Positions 16,324 to 23,711 of a DNA stretch of 35,880 nt are shown here, in pieces. Source of the DNA: an uncultured Clostridia bacterium (GTDB lineage: Bacteria; Bacillota; Clostridia; Oscillospirales; Acutalibacteraceae); contig CALAEV010000014.1 of NCBI GenBank assembly GCA_937892525.1, positions 1 through 35,880 of the forward strand, in the 5' to 3' direction. The notes under the pieces were generated by a model, which worked only from the letters and a program-made list of their open reading frames with translations, was not told where the DNA came from and did not search any database. Position 1 is the stretch's first letter. Every line of letters begins with the position of its first letter. The position numbers and the translations under genes are program-made.

Positions 16324-17277
16324 TTATTCTTCTGTATTTACTGAACGGATTTCTACTTTACCGTAGAGTGATGCTCCGTCAATGTCGCTTTTTGGTGCTC
16401 TGTCCGGAGAAATTTCTGGTTTATAAACTTCTTTTCTCTCGCGTCTGCCACCGTTTCTGTTGTTTCTGCCACGACCGCCGTTATTTCTTGCTCCTTCAAC
16501 AGGAGAAATAACAACGCGTCTGTCAAGGTCTGAACCTACTGAATGAGAAGTAGCACCTTCTACATCCTGAACGGCTGTATGAATAATTCTTCTCTCATAA
16601 GGATTCATCGGTTCAAGTGAAATGTTTCTACCCTGACGAACTGCTCTCATTGCAGTTTTTCTTGCAAGGATTTGAAGAGTTTCTTCACGTTTTGCACGGT
16701 AGTTACCAACATTAATAGCTACTCTCTTATAGCTCTGGTTACCCTTATTTGCCATCATTCTTGCAAGGTACTGAATAGCATCAAGAGTTTCACCACGTTT
16801 ACCGATAATAATACCGTAATCGTCACCACAGTCAAGTTCGAAATAAATTTCTTCTTCATTTGAAAATTCTTTGATTTCGCACTCACTCATACCAAGACCT
16901 AAAACAATAGACTTAATATAATCTGCAGTTTCTTTATAAAGATTTGTTTCATTTAAAGGAAGTTCAGGCTCTTGCACCTTTGGTTCAACCTTTGGTGCTA
17001 CCTTTTCTTCTTTTTTATTTTCAACCTTTTTTACAGGTTTTTTATCGTTTTTCTTATTGTTTGGTTTATTCTGTTTCTTTTCTGGTTTAGGGTCTGCAAC
17101 TTCTGTTGTAACTTTAACTTTTGCAGGGTTACCACCGAAAAGACCGAGGATTTTCTTTGTAGGTGTCTGAATAACTTCTACATTGAAATCATCAAAGTCG
17201 CTAATGCCAAGTTCAAGCATAGCAGCGGCTTTTGCCTCGTCAACCGTATTACCGGTTCCGATTGCTTCTTTAATCAT
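16324..17277 (-). CDS. jag: RNA-binding protein Jag/KhpB
   Basis: A 317-aa cytosolic RNA-binding protein. Residues 1-52 form the Jag_N domain (IGTGNTVDEAKAAAMLELGI, ... KKILGLFGG). A Lys/Glu/Pro-rich linker covers about 60-110. The KH-type domain has the GKRG loop (YGIIIGKRGETLDAIQYLAR), and the R3H domain follows (MNPYERRIIHTAVQDVEGAT). A C-terminal Arg/Gly/Asn-rich stretch (NNGGRGRNNRNGGRRERKE) is a likely extra RNA-binding tail. In relatives it pairs with KhpA and affects cell elongation and division. GAGGTG precedes the ATG, ten bases after yidC, the usual membrane-insertase neighbour. Confidence 0.95.
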   Translation of the reverse strand: MIKEAIGTGNTVDEAKAAAMLELGISDFDDFNVEVIQTPTKKILGLFGGNPAKVKVTTEVADPKPEKKQNKPNNKKNDKKPVKKVENKKEEKVAPKVEPKVQEPELPLNETNLYKETADYIKSIVLGLGMSECEIKEFSNEEEIYFELDCGDDYGIIIGKRGETLDAIQYLARMMANKGNQSYKRVAINVGNYRAKREETLQILARKTAMRAVRQGRNISLEPMNPYERRIIHTAVQDVEGATSHSVGSDLDRRVVISPVEGARNNGGRGRNNRNGGRRERKEVYKPEISPDRAPKSDIDGASLYGKVEIRSVNTEE

Positions 17278-17287
17278 TATTTACACC

Positions 17288-18268
17288 TCAGTTATTGTCG
17301 TCTTCGTTCAATGTTTCTGCAACATTTTTAAATATTTTTTCTCTTGCTCTACGGTTAATGGTTTCTTCAACCATTGTTTTTGCAAGTACTTTTTTAGGTG
17401 AGAATACTTTATTCATAATAAGCATCTGAATAAATGAGAACAAGCTTGAAAGAATGATATAAACACCAACACTTGCAGGGAATAAGAATGAGAAATAAAT
17501 ACTCATTGCAGGTGTCATAAGTGACATACAACCCATACTTGGATTTTTAGCCATTTCAGGATTTGTCTTTTTCTGTCTTAACCATGTGTAAAGACCCATC
17601 ATAAGTGATGTTACACCTGTAAGAATAGGAATAAGCCATAATAAATCCCAACCCATATCTGTTGAAGGTGTTCTTGAAAGGTCAACACCAAAAAGAGTGA
17701 AATTGTCAACAAAATTATCAATTTTTGATACTACTTCAACTGGTACTTCTGATAAATCAAGCTTATCAAAATGTTCAATTGCTAAAAGCTCAATTCTGTA
17801 TTCAGCATTTTTTGTACTACCTTTTGCAGCTTCAACAAGAGCTTCATATTCAGGTAATTTTCTTGCAGCTACCTTAATAGCCTCAAGTGCTGTATCCTTA
17901 ATGTTAAGCACATAAGACAAAATTTTGTAGTTTACAAAATAAACACCCATCATAACAGGTAACTGAATAAGCATACCTGAACAGCCACCGGTCATTGATG
18001 AATAGCCTTCTTTTGCATAAAGCTCATTCATAGCTTCATTCATTTTTTGCTGATTACCTGCGTATTTTTCTCTTATTCTTTTGATTTTTGGTTGCATTCT
18101 TTGGGTCTTAACCATACCCTTTTGTTGCTTTATCGAGGACGGAAGTAATACAAGCTTAACGCAAAGTGTCATTAGCAACAAAGATAAAATGTAGTTATCA
18201 CTAATTTCATAGAAAAATCCTATGAGATAACCAAATGGGATAGAAAATACTTCTCTGATAAAATCCAT
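17288..18268 (-). CDS. yidC: Membrane protein insertase YidC
   Basis: A 326-aa Oxa1/YidC-family insertase. GGAGG lies six bases before the ATG giving MDFIREVFSIPFGYLIG; an earlier TTG would overlap the ribosome site. Five membrane segments are expected: near residues 9-20, 27-45, a group around 110-130 (MLIQLPVMMGVYFVNY), 210-235 and 255-285 (AMSIYFSFLFPASVGVYII). The positively charged cytosolic loop has QRMQPKIKRIREKYAGNQQK, and the PSSIKQQK segment follows the second helix. The classic lipoprotein signal of Bacillus SpoIIIJ is absent. It sits with yidD, rnpA and jag in the usual order. Confidence 0.96.
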   Translation of the reverse strand: MDFIREVFSIPFGYLIGFFYEISDNYILSLLLMTLCVKLVLLPSSIKQQKGMVKTQRMQPKIKRIREKYAGNQQKMNEAMNELYAKEGYSSMTGGCSGMLIQLPVMMGVYFVNYKILSYVLNIKDTALEAIKVAARKLPEYEALVEAAKGSTKNAEYRIELLAIEHFDKLDLSEVPVEVVSKIDNFVDNFTLFGVDLSRTPSTDMGWDLLWLIPILTGVTSLMMGLYTWLRQKKTNPEMAKNPSMGCMSLMTPAMSIYFSFLFPASVGVYIILSSLFSFIQMLIMNKVFSPKKVLAKTMVEETINRRAREKIFKNVAETLNEDDNN

Positions 18269-18292
18269 TTTGTCCTCCAAATTTTAAGGAAC

Positions 18293-18520
18293 TCATTTTT
18301 TTTGTTTTTTCTCGGGTACAGGGTCATACCCACCCGGAAATAGAATGTTACACCGTAACAGTCTTGACAGTGCAAGTAGAGAGCCTTTGAAAACTCCAAA
18401 TCTTTCTACTGCTTCTACAGCATATTGTGAGCAGGTTGGGTAATAACGACAGCGTGCAGGAAAAAGTGGCGAAATTTTTCTTTGATAAAATCTGATTACT
18501 TTAATTATCAGTTGTTTCAT
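18293..18520 (-). CDS. yidD: Membrane protein insertion efficiency factor YidD
   Basis: A 75-aa protein with the family signature RCRYYPTCSQYAVEAVERFG and the ending LFPGGYDPVP. The three Cys residues of the family are present. It is membrane-associated and assists YidC-dependent insertion. The ATG start overlaps the rnpA end by 20 bases, with AGGTG six bases upstream; a GTG nine bases earlier is possible but less likely. The C-terminal KKQKK is a short basic tail. Confidence 0.95.
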   Translation of the reverse strand: MKQLIIKVIRFYQRKISPLFPARCRYYPTCSQYAVEAVERFGVFKGSLLALSRLLRCNILFPGGYDPVPEKKQKK

Positions 18521-18851
18521 CAATAACACCTGCTTGTTTTAATTGAGAAAACATAACTTTTGTCAAATCAGTACTTTTTATGTACTTCGTTTTTGACCTT
18601 GCCACAAAAACTATATCATAATTTCCATTTATTTTACTTTCAAGATTATTGTAAGCAACACGAATAACACGTCTTGCACGATTTCTTTCTACTGCATTAC
18701 CAATCTTTTTTGATGTAGTTATTCCTACACGACAAATTCCCGCACGGTTTTTTAATACATAAGAAACCAGTGCAGGAGCCTGAAATGATTTTCCTTTGCC
18801 GTATGTTCTACGGAAATCACAATTTTGTTTTAACGTTACTGTCCGTTTCAC
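18501..18851 (-). CDS. rnpA: Ribonuclease P protein component, GTG start
   Basis: A 116-aa basic protein that assists the RNase P RNA in trimming tRNA 5' ends. The N-terminus MKRTVTLKQNCDFRRTYGKG and the signature KIGNAVERNRARRVIRVAYN are diagnostic. The start codon is GTG with a weak AGG upstream, 21 bases after rpmH, so expression probably depends on coupling. Its 3' end overlaps yidD in another frame. Confidence 0.96.
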   Translation of the reverse strand: MKRTVTLKQNCDFRRTYGKGKSFQAPALVSYVLKNRAGICRVGITTSKKIGNAVERNRARRVIRVAYNNLESKINGNYDIVFVARSKTKYIKSTDLTKVMFSQLKQAGVIDETTDN

Positions 18852-18872
18852 TTTAAAAACCTGACTTTACAA

Positions 18873-19007
18873 TTAATATGTTAAAGTCTTTCTGCCCTTT
18901 GCTCTTCTACGAGCAAGTACCTTTCTGCCGTTTCTGTCAGACATTCTCTTACGGAAGCCGTGCTCCATCTTGCGATGACGCTTCTTTGGCTGATAAGTTC
19001 TTTTCAT
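18873..19007 (-). CDS. rpmH: Ribosomal protein bL34
   Basis: A 44-aa very basic protein reading MKRTYQPKKRHRKMEHGFRK at the start and RRRAKGRKTLTY at the end, a full-length L34. GGAGGAG lies six bases before the ATG. It heads the left-arm operon and is driven by a consensus promoter at 19065-19093. Confidence 0.97.
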   Translation of the reverse strand: MKRTYQPKKRHRKMEHGFRKRMSDRNGRKVLARRRAKGRKTLTY

Positions 19008-19064
19008 TTTTACTCCTCCGTTTCATTATTTAGTCACACATTGTAAAAATATCTGCGGAAAGAC

Positions 19065-19093
19065 ATTATATTAAATTTTTGTCAAATTGTCAA
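19065..19093 (-). promoter_or_regulatory. Consensus sigma-A promoter for rpmH operon
   Basis: TTGACA (19088-19093), a 17-base spacer and TATAAT (19065-19070) on the minus strand form a perfect match to the vegetative consensus. The leader to rpmH is about 50 nt. Confidence 0.92.
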
Positions 19094-19287
19094 TCTTAAA
19101 AATTATTGTATGTTTTTTCAATATATACCTTATTTTTAAAAAAACAAGAAAGTTTTCAACAATATGTTGTGTTTTTAATCGAAAAAAGTTTTAAAAAATA
19201 TTTTTAGAATTTTTTATTTTTGAAAAATTGCACTATTATATATTATATATACTATATATATTTATTTAATTTTTCATTTAAAATACA
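19094..19287. other. Upstream part of oriC, AT-rich
   Basis: This almost pure A/T stretch lies between the diverging rpmH and dnaA promoters. It holds one DnaA-box-like 9-mer TTTTCAACA (19153-19161) and a TATATA-type run (19237-19270) suited to unwinding. No canonical TTATCCACA is present; the nearest other match is TTAGTCACA at about 19030. Strand switch, gene order and base composition support an origin. Confidence 0.7.
19147..19163 (+). repeat. Origin repeat copy 1 (DnaA-box-like)
   Basis: AGAAAGTTTTCAACAAT matches the copy at 20897-20913 in 15 of 17 bases. The core TTTTCAACA differs from TTATCCACA at two positions. Confidence 0.5.
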
Positions 19288-19316
19288 TTGAAATCCTTGA
19301 AAAAGTGTGTTAAAAT
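19288..19316 (+). promoter_or_regulatory. dnaA promoter
   Basis: TTGAAA (19288-19293), a 17-base spacer and TAAAAT (19311-19316). This predicts a leader of about 115 nt. A weaker alternative is TTGAAA (19220) with TATATA 18 bases on. Confidence 0.65.
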
Positions 19317-19438
19317 TGATTATGTATGAAAGTGGCGTCCTATACGCTAAAACCTATAAAACGCAAAATAGGGCAGTTTTTATTGAAATTAAAGCATTTT
19401 TACATTTTTTACATAAATTTAAAGAAAGGATGATAAAA

Positions 19439-20755
19439 TTGAATTCCTATAACGAATTTTGGGAAGCAGTGCTCTCTTATTGTCGTGAAAATATGAATAA
19501 TATTGCTTTCAATATGTGGGTTGAACCATTACAACTTATCAAAGTTGAGCCTGACAGAGCTATTATTTCTGCACCTGGTTTTAAAATTGATTTAATAATG
19601 TCAAAATACAAATCTCTTATTGAAGATGCGTTTTTTAATGTTATGGGGTTTAATGTTGAAATTGAACTTATTCCATCTGAAAACATTCCAAAAGAAAATA
19701 ACGAACAAAGTGAAAAAAATAATAATTCATCACAAAGTATTGAAAATACAAAACTTACATTTAATAACTTTATTGTAGGTCCATCAAATAAATTTGCTTA
19801 TAATGCTTCTTTAAGAGTTGCAAATAATCCCGGTTTAGAATCATTTAATCCACTTTTTATTTATGGTAATTCCGGACTTGGTAAAACTCATCTTCTTAAT
19901 GCTATTATTGAAAAGATTAAAAGTAATAATCCTGAAGCAAATATTATTTACATAACAAGTGAAAATCTTATGAATGATTTTTATTTTGCTTTACAAATTA
20001 AAACTCTTCATGATTTTCATAACAAATACAGGTCTTGTGATGCTTTACTTATTGATGATATTCAATTTATTGCAGGTAAAGGTCAGATGGAAGAAGAAAT
20101 TTTCCATACTTTTAATATTTTTACTAAAGAAGGAAAACAACTTGTATTTACATCTGATAAACCACCAAGAGAAATTCCTAAAATTGAGGAACGTCTTAAA
20201 ACAAGATTTGAAAGTGGTATTATTTGTGATGTTCAACCACCTGATTTTGAAACAAGAGTAGCAATTATAAAAGATAAAGCAAATGCACTTCGCTTTGAAA
20301 TACCTGTTGATGTTTGTGAATTTATTGCTGAAAATATTAAAAGTAACGTTCGTCAAATGGGTAGTGCTGTTAAAAATATTTATGCTTATTGTTCATTTAA
20401 TGAAGCTACACCTACAATTGAAATTGCAAAAGATATATTAAAAGATATTCTTGTTACAAGTCAGCCAATAGGCGTAGTAATTGAAAACATTATTGAAAAA
20501 GTTTCATTTACTTTTGGTGTTGAGCCTGAACAACTTAAAAGTGAACGTCGTGATGCAAGTATAAATAATGCAAGACAAGCTGCTATGTACATAATAAGAG
20601 AAATTACTGGTCTTTCACAAGATGAGGTTGGTAAAGTATTCGGTAGAAATCACTCAACTGTTAATAATTCTCTTAAAAATGTTCAACAAAAAATGAGTTC
20701 TGACTCAAAATATAAAAATCTTATCAATGAAATAATCAAAAATATAAATGATTAA
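19439..20755 (+). CDS. dnaA: Chromosomal replication initiator DnaA, TTG start
   Basis: A 438-aa AAA+ initiator. Domain I begins MNSYNEFWEAVLSYCRENMN, followed by a short Asn/Ser/Glu linker. The ATPase has Walker A GNSGLGKTHLL, Walker B LLIDDIQFI and the arginine-finger segment ERLKTRFESG. Domain IV has ERRDASINNARQAAMYIIRE, keeping the Arg and Arg-Gln contacts, then the signature helix FGRNHSTVNNS. The usual signature is GGRDHTTVxHA; here Asp is Asn404, the first Thr is Ser406 and the Ala is Ser411. AAAGGA eight bases before TTG supports that start. An ATG three codons earlier touches the ribosome site, and longer in-frame forms do not match the family. It opens the right-arm operon. Confidence 0.97.
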   Translation: MNSYNEFWEAVLSYCRENMNNIAFNMWVEPLQLIKVEPDRAIISAPGFKIDLIMSKYKSLIEDAFFNVMGFNVEIELIPSENIPKENNEQSEKNNNSSQSIENTKLTFNNFIVGPSNKFAYNASLRVANNPGLESFNPLFIYGNSGLGKTHLLNAIIEKIKSNNPEANIIYITSENLMNDFYFALQIKTLHDFHNKYRSCDALLIDDIQFIAGKGQMEEEIFHTFNIFTKEGKQLVFTSDKPPREIPKIEERLKTRFESGIICDVQPPDFETRVAIIKDKANALRFEIPVDVCEFIAENIKSNVRQMGSAVKNIYAYCSFNEATPTIEIAKDILKDILVTSQPIGVVIENIIEKVSFTFGVEPEQLKSERRDASINNARQAAMYIIREITGLSQDEVGKVFGRNHSTVNNSLKNVQQKMSSDSKYKNLINEIIKNIND

Positions 20756-20896
20756 AAATAACTAAGAATTCAACAGTTTTTGATTTTTGAACAATTTAGT
20801 TTTTGACAAGTTAATTTTTATCATTTATATAAACTTTTATTTAAAGATTTTTCAAAGTAAAAAAATCGGTCAAAACCTTTGAAAAATAATATAAAA

Positions 20897-20913
20897 AGAA
20901 AGTTTTCGACAGT
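20897..20913 (+). repeat. Origin repeat copy 2 (DnaA-box-like)
   Basis: AGAAAGTTTTCGACAGT is the partner of the copy at 19147-19163, on the other side of dnaA. Confidence 0.5.
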
Positions 20914-20914
20914 T

Positions 20915-20943
20915 TAGACCGTCTATATTACTAATACTATACT
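20915..20943 (+). promoter_or_regulatory. Possible dnaN promoter
   Basis: TAGACC (20915-20920), a 17-base spacer and TATACT (20938-20943). It overlaps the putative DnaA-trio element, so transcription and unwinding could compete here. Confidence 0.45.
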
Positions 20944-20979
20944 TTATATTTATTATTTTTTGAAAAAGGAGAATGTTTT

Positions 20980-22101
20980 ATGAAATTTATTTGTTCTTCA
21001 CAAGTTCTCAGCGAGGCTTGTATGAATGTTCAAAGAGCAACATCTACAAAATCAACAAATCTTCCTACAATTGAAGGTATTTTAATTAAAGCTGAAAATG
21101 ACAGAATTATGCTTACAGGTTATGACCTTGAAATGGGTATTATTACTGCAGTTGAAGGCAGAGTTGAGCAAACAGGTAGTATTATTCTTAATGCTAAAAT
21201 TCTTTGCGACATTTTAAGAAATGTTCCTGATGAGCTTGTTTCTATTGAAAGTGATGAAAGACTTATCTGTAAAATCAAGAGTGGTGATTCTGAATTTTCA
21301 ATTACAGGCTTTTCTGAAGCAGATTATCCTGAACTCCCATCAGTATCAGGTGGTTTTCCAATTGTAATTAATGGTGAAACATTAAAAGATATGGTTAGAA
21401 AAACCATTTTTGCAACTGCTGAAAACGGTGCAAAAATGGTACATACTGGCGTTCGATTTGAAGTAACAAAAGGTAATATTCGTCTTGTTGCTGTTGACGG
21501 TTATAAGCTTGCTATAAGAAATGAAAAAATCGATTATGAAGGTGACGAAAAAATCTTCATTATTCCAAAGAAAACTCTTAATGAAGTTGTAAAACTTGCA
21601 GGTGACGGTGAAGATACTGTTGCTATGGTTGTGGCTTCTCGTCACATTATGTTTGAATGTGGAAAATATGTAATTGTTTCACGTCTTCTTGAAGGTGAGT
21701 TTTTAAGTTATAAGAGTGCAATTCCTACAACAGCAAAAACTGAAGTTAAGGTTAATACAAGAAAGTTTATTAGTGGTATTGAAAGAACATCTTTGATTAT
21801 TACTGAAAGAATAAAGAGCTTTGTAAGATGTATTTTTGATAACGAATCTATAAGAATTTCAAGTACAACTGCTCTTGGTACTGCAAATGATAGAATTCTT
21901 GCTGATATTCAGGGTGAAAGAGTAGAAATCGGTTTTAATAACAAATATTTACTTGATGCACTTAAAGTTTGCGATATTGATGAAATTACTTTAAGACTTA
22001 ATGGTGCAACTTCACCTATTATTATTGTACCAGAAGATGATGGTTCACTTATTTATGAGAGAAACTTCTTATTTATGGTACTTCCTGTAAGGATGAACTA
22101 A
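20980..22101 (+). CDS. dnaN: DNA polymerase III beta sliding clamp
   Basis: A 373-aa ring-forming clamp that tethers the replicative polymerase. It has three similar domains of about 120 residues. Family landmarks are TNLPTIEGILIKAENDRIML near the start, the segment VRFEVTKGNIRLVAVDGYKL, and the closing FLFMVLPVRMN that forms part of the partner-binding cleft. AAAGGAG lies eight bases before the ATG. Length and position after dnaA are normal. Confidence 0.98.
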   Translation: MKFICSSQVLSEACMNVQRATSTKSTNLPTIEGILIKAENDRIMLTGYDLEMGIITAVEGRVEQTGSIILNAKILCDILRNVPDELVSIESDERLICKIKSGDSEFSITGFSEADYPELPSVSGGFPIVINGETLKDMVRKTIFATAENGAKMVHTGVRFEVTKGNIRLVAVDGYKLAIRNEKIDYEGDEKIFIIPKKTLNEVVKLAGDGEDTVAMVVASRHIMFECGKYVIVSRLLEGEFLSYKSAIPTTAKTEVKVNTRKFISGIERTSLIITERIKSFVRCIFDNESIRISSTTALGTANDRILADIQGERVEIGFNNKYLLDALKVCDIDEITLRLNGATSPIIIVPEDDGSLIYERNFLFMVLPVRMN

Positions 22102-22102
22102 A

Positions 22103-22345
22103 ATGAAAAAAATTACTGCACATATTGCTAAAAAAGAACATCGTCAAGTTAATATTGACAGTGATTTTATCAGACTTGATTCACTTCTTAAATTATGTAA
22201 TGCAGTTATGACTGGTGGTCATGCAAAAATTGTTATTCAAGAAAGTGAAGTTAAAGTAAACGGTGAAATTTGCACAGCACGTGGTAAAAAAATCCGTGCA
22301 GGCGATACTGTTGAATTTGATAGAGTTGTTTACGAGGTAAACTGA
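22103..22345 (+). CDS. S4-domain RNA-binding protein (YaaA/RlbA-like)
   Basis: An 80-aa protein with an S4 RNA-binding fold: FIRLDSLLKLCNAVMTGGHA, ... ESEVKVNGEICTARGKKIRA, GDTVEF. Small proteins of this type sit between dnaN and recF across Firmicutes and have been linked to ribosome assembly. The N-terminal extension MKKITAHIAKKEHRQVNID is longer than in Bacillus YaaA. The start is one base after the dnaN stop, using AAGGA inside the dnaN end, and its stop overlaps the recF start (TGATG), so translation is coupled. Confidence 0.9.
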   Translation: MKKITAHIAKKEHRQVNIDSDFIRLDSLLKLCNAVMTGGHAKIVIQESEVKVNGEICTARGKKIRAGDTVEFDRVVYEVN

Positions 22346-23439
22346 TGTATATTAACGAAATAAAAATTGAAAATTTTCGTAATATTGATTTTATGGGGAT
22401 TTTTCCTCATAACGAAATAAATGTTATTTATGGTCAAAACGGACAAGGTAAGACAAATCTTTTAGAGGCAATCTGGCTTTTTACAGGTTGTAAAAGTTTT
22501 AGAAATTCAAAAGATAGCGAGCTTGTTCAATTTGATAGTAATAATTCAAAAATTTCAATGAGTTTTACAACAGAGCTTCGTGAAAATAATGCGTCAATTT
22601 TTATTGATAAAAAAAGAACTGCTGCTCTTAACGGAATAAATCTTAATTCTCCTCGTGAATTGATAGGAAAATATTATGCAGTTGTTTTTTCACCAATTCA
22701 TTTGTCACTTATTAAAGATGGTCCTTTGAATAGAAGAAAGTTTATTGATACTGCAATAAGTCAAATTAACAATATGTATGCGAAAAAACTTATGTATTTC
22801 AATCATTTGATAAGCCAAAAAAATGCGTTACTTAAAAATGCAGGTGAAAATCCATCTTTACTTGATACCCTTGATGTATGGGATGAAAAAATAGCATTTG
22901 CCGGAGCTGATGTTATTTGTGACAGAATTGATTACATAAAAAAACTTCAAGTTAAGGCTACTGATATTTATCACGGTATTTCCGGAGAAAAAGAAGAATT
23001 ACAAATTAAATATTTAAGTAATGTCCGTTATGAGAGTGAAGATAAACAAGATATTGCAAAAATTTATTTCAACAATATGGTGAAAAACAGACCAAATGAT
23101 TTGTATTTAAAAAATACAACAAGTGGTCCTCACCGTGACGATATTGAAATTTTAATAAATAAAATTTCTGCAAGAAAATTCGGTTCACAAGGTCAACAAA
23201 GAAGTGCATCTTTGGCTTTAAAACTTGGTGAGGCAGAAATTATTAAAGATTTAAAAGGCGAACATCCTATAATCTTACTTGATGATGTAATGAGTGAGCT
23301 TGACAGTACTCGCCAAAATTACATTCTCAATAAAATGACAGATAAACAAGTATTTATTACTTGTTGTGAAAAAGAGACAGTTTCTCGTCTTCACGCAGGT
23401 AAAGTTTTTAAAATAGAAAACGGAAAAGTGGTGGATTGA
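22345..23439 (+). CDS. recF: DNA replication and repair protein RecF
   Basis: A 364-aa SMC-like ATPase that helps load RecA at gaps. Walker A is YGQNGQGKTNLLEAIW, the signature is GSQGQQRSASLALKLGEAEI and Walker B is PIILLDDVMSELD, with TTSGPHRDDIE in between. The middle (about 125-260) is the helical arm. Start and stop overlap both neighbours (TGATG on each side), a tight translationally coupled block. Confidence 0.97.
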   Translation: MYINEIKIENFRNIDFMGIFPHNEINVIYGQNGQGKTNLLEAIWLFTGCKSFRNSKDSELVQFDSNNSKISMSFTTELRENNASIFIDKKRTAALNGINLNSPRELIGKYYAVVFSPIHLSLIKDGPLNRRKFIDTAISQINNMYAKKLMYFNHLISQKNALLKNAGENPSLLDTLDVWDEKIAFAGADVICDRIDYIKKLQVKATDIYHGISGEKEELQIKYLSNVRYESEDKQDIAKIYFNNMVKNRPNDLYLKNTTSGPHRDDIEILINKISARKFGSQGQQRSASLALKLGEAEIIKDLKGEHPIILLDDVMSELDSTRQNYILNKMTDKQVFITCCEKETVSRLHAGKVFKIENGKVVD

Positions 23440-23687
23440 TGTATTTAAATATAGGGCAAGATACAGTTATTACGGATAAAAATATTTTAGGTATTTTTGA
23501 CCTTGATAATACAACTGTTTCTAAATCTACAAGAGAATACATAAACACTGCTTCTAAAAACGGCGAATGTATTACGGTTTCAATTGAAGAATTGCCAAAA
23601 TCTTTTATAGTTGTTGCAGAAAACAATAAAAAAGAAATTTATATTTCGCCATTAAACACATCAACAATTTTCAAAAGAATAAAATAA
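23439..23687 (+). CDS. remB: DUF370 / RemB (YaaB)-like regulator
   Basis: An 82-aa protein opening MYLNIGQDTVITDKNILGIF and containing PKSFIVVAENNKKEIYISPL, matching Bacillus YaaB/RemB in length and position between recF and gyrB. RemA-type relatives bind DNA and regulate matrix and osmoprotection genes; the RemB role is less clear. The ATG shares its A with the recF TGA. A TTG one codon earlier is unlikely. Confidence 0.88.
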   Translation: MYLNIGQDTVITDKNILGIFDLDNTTVSKSTREYINTASKNGECITVSIEELPKSFIVVAENNKKEIYISPLNTSTIFKRIK

Positions 23688-23711
23688 GTCAGATTTTGAC
23701 GGAGGAAAAAA

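Larger units (their letters stand above)
20756..20979. other. dnaA-dnaN gap, probable unwinding part of oriC
   Basis: This 224-base AT-rich gap has several same-strand 9-mers ending ACA: AATTCAACA (20767), TTTTGAACA (20785), TTTTTGACA (20800) and TTTTCGACA (20903). After the last one come GTTTAGACCG and then CTAATACTATAC (20931-20942), which resembles the DnaA-trio element seen after the boxes in the Bacillus dnaA-dnaN gap, and an A/T run. Origin function is inferred. Confidence 0.6.

Noticed and set aside
18300..18345. CCCGGAAATA resembling half of a Noc binding site
   Set aside because: Only one half matches and one base is missing; it lies within yidD coding sequence.
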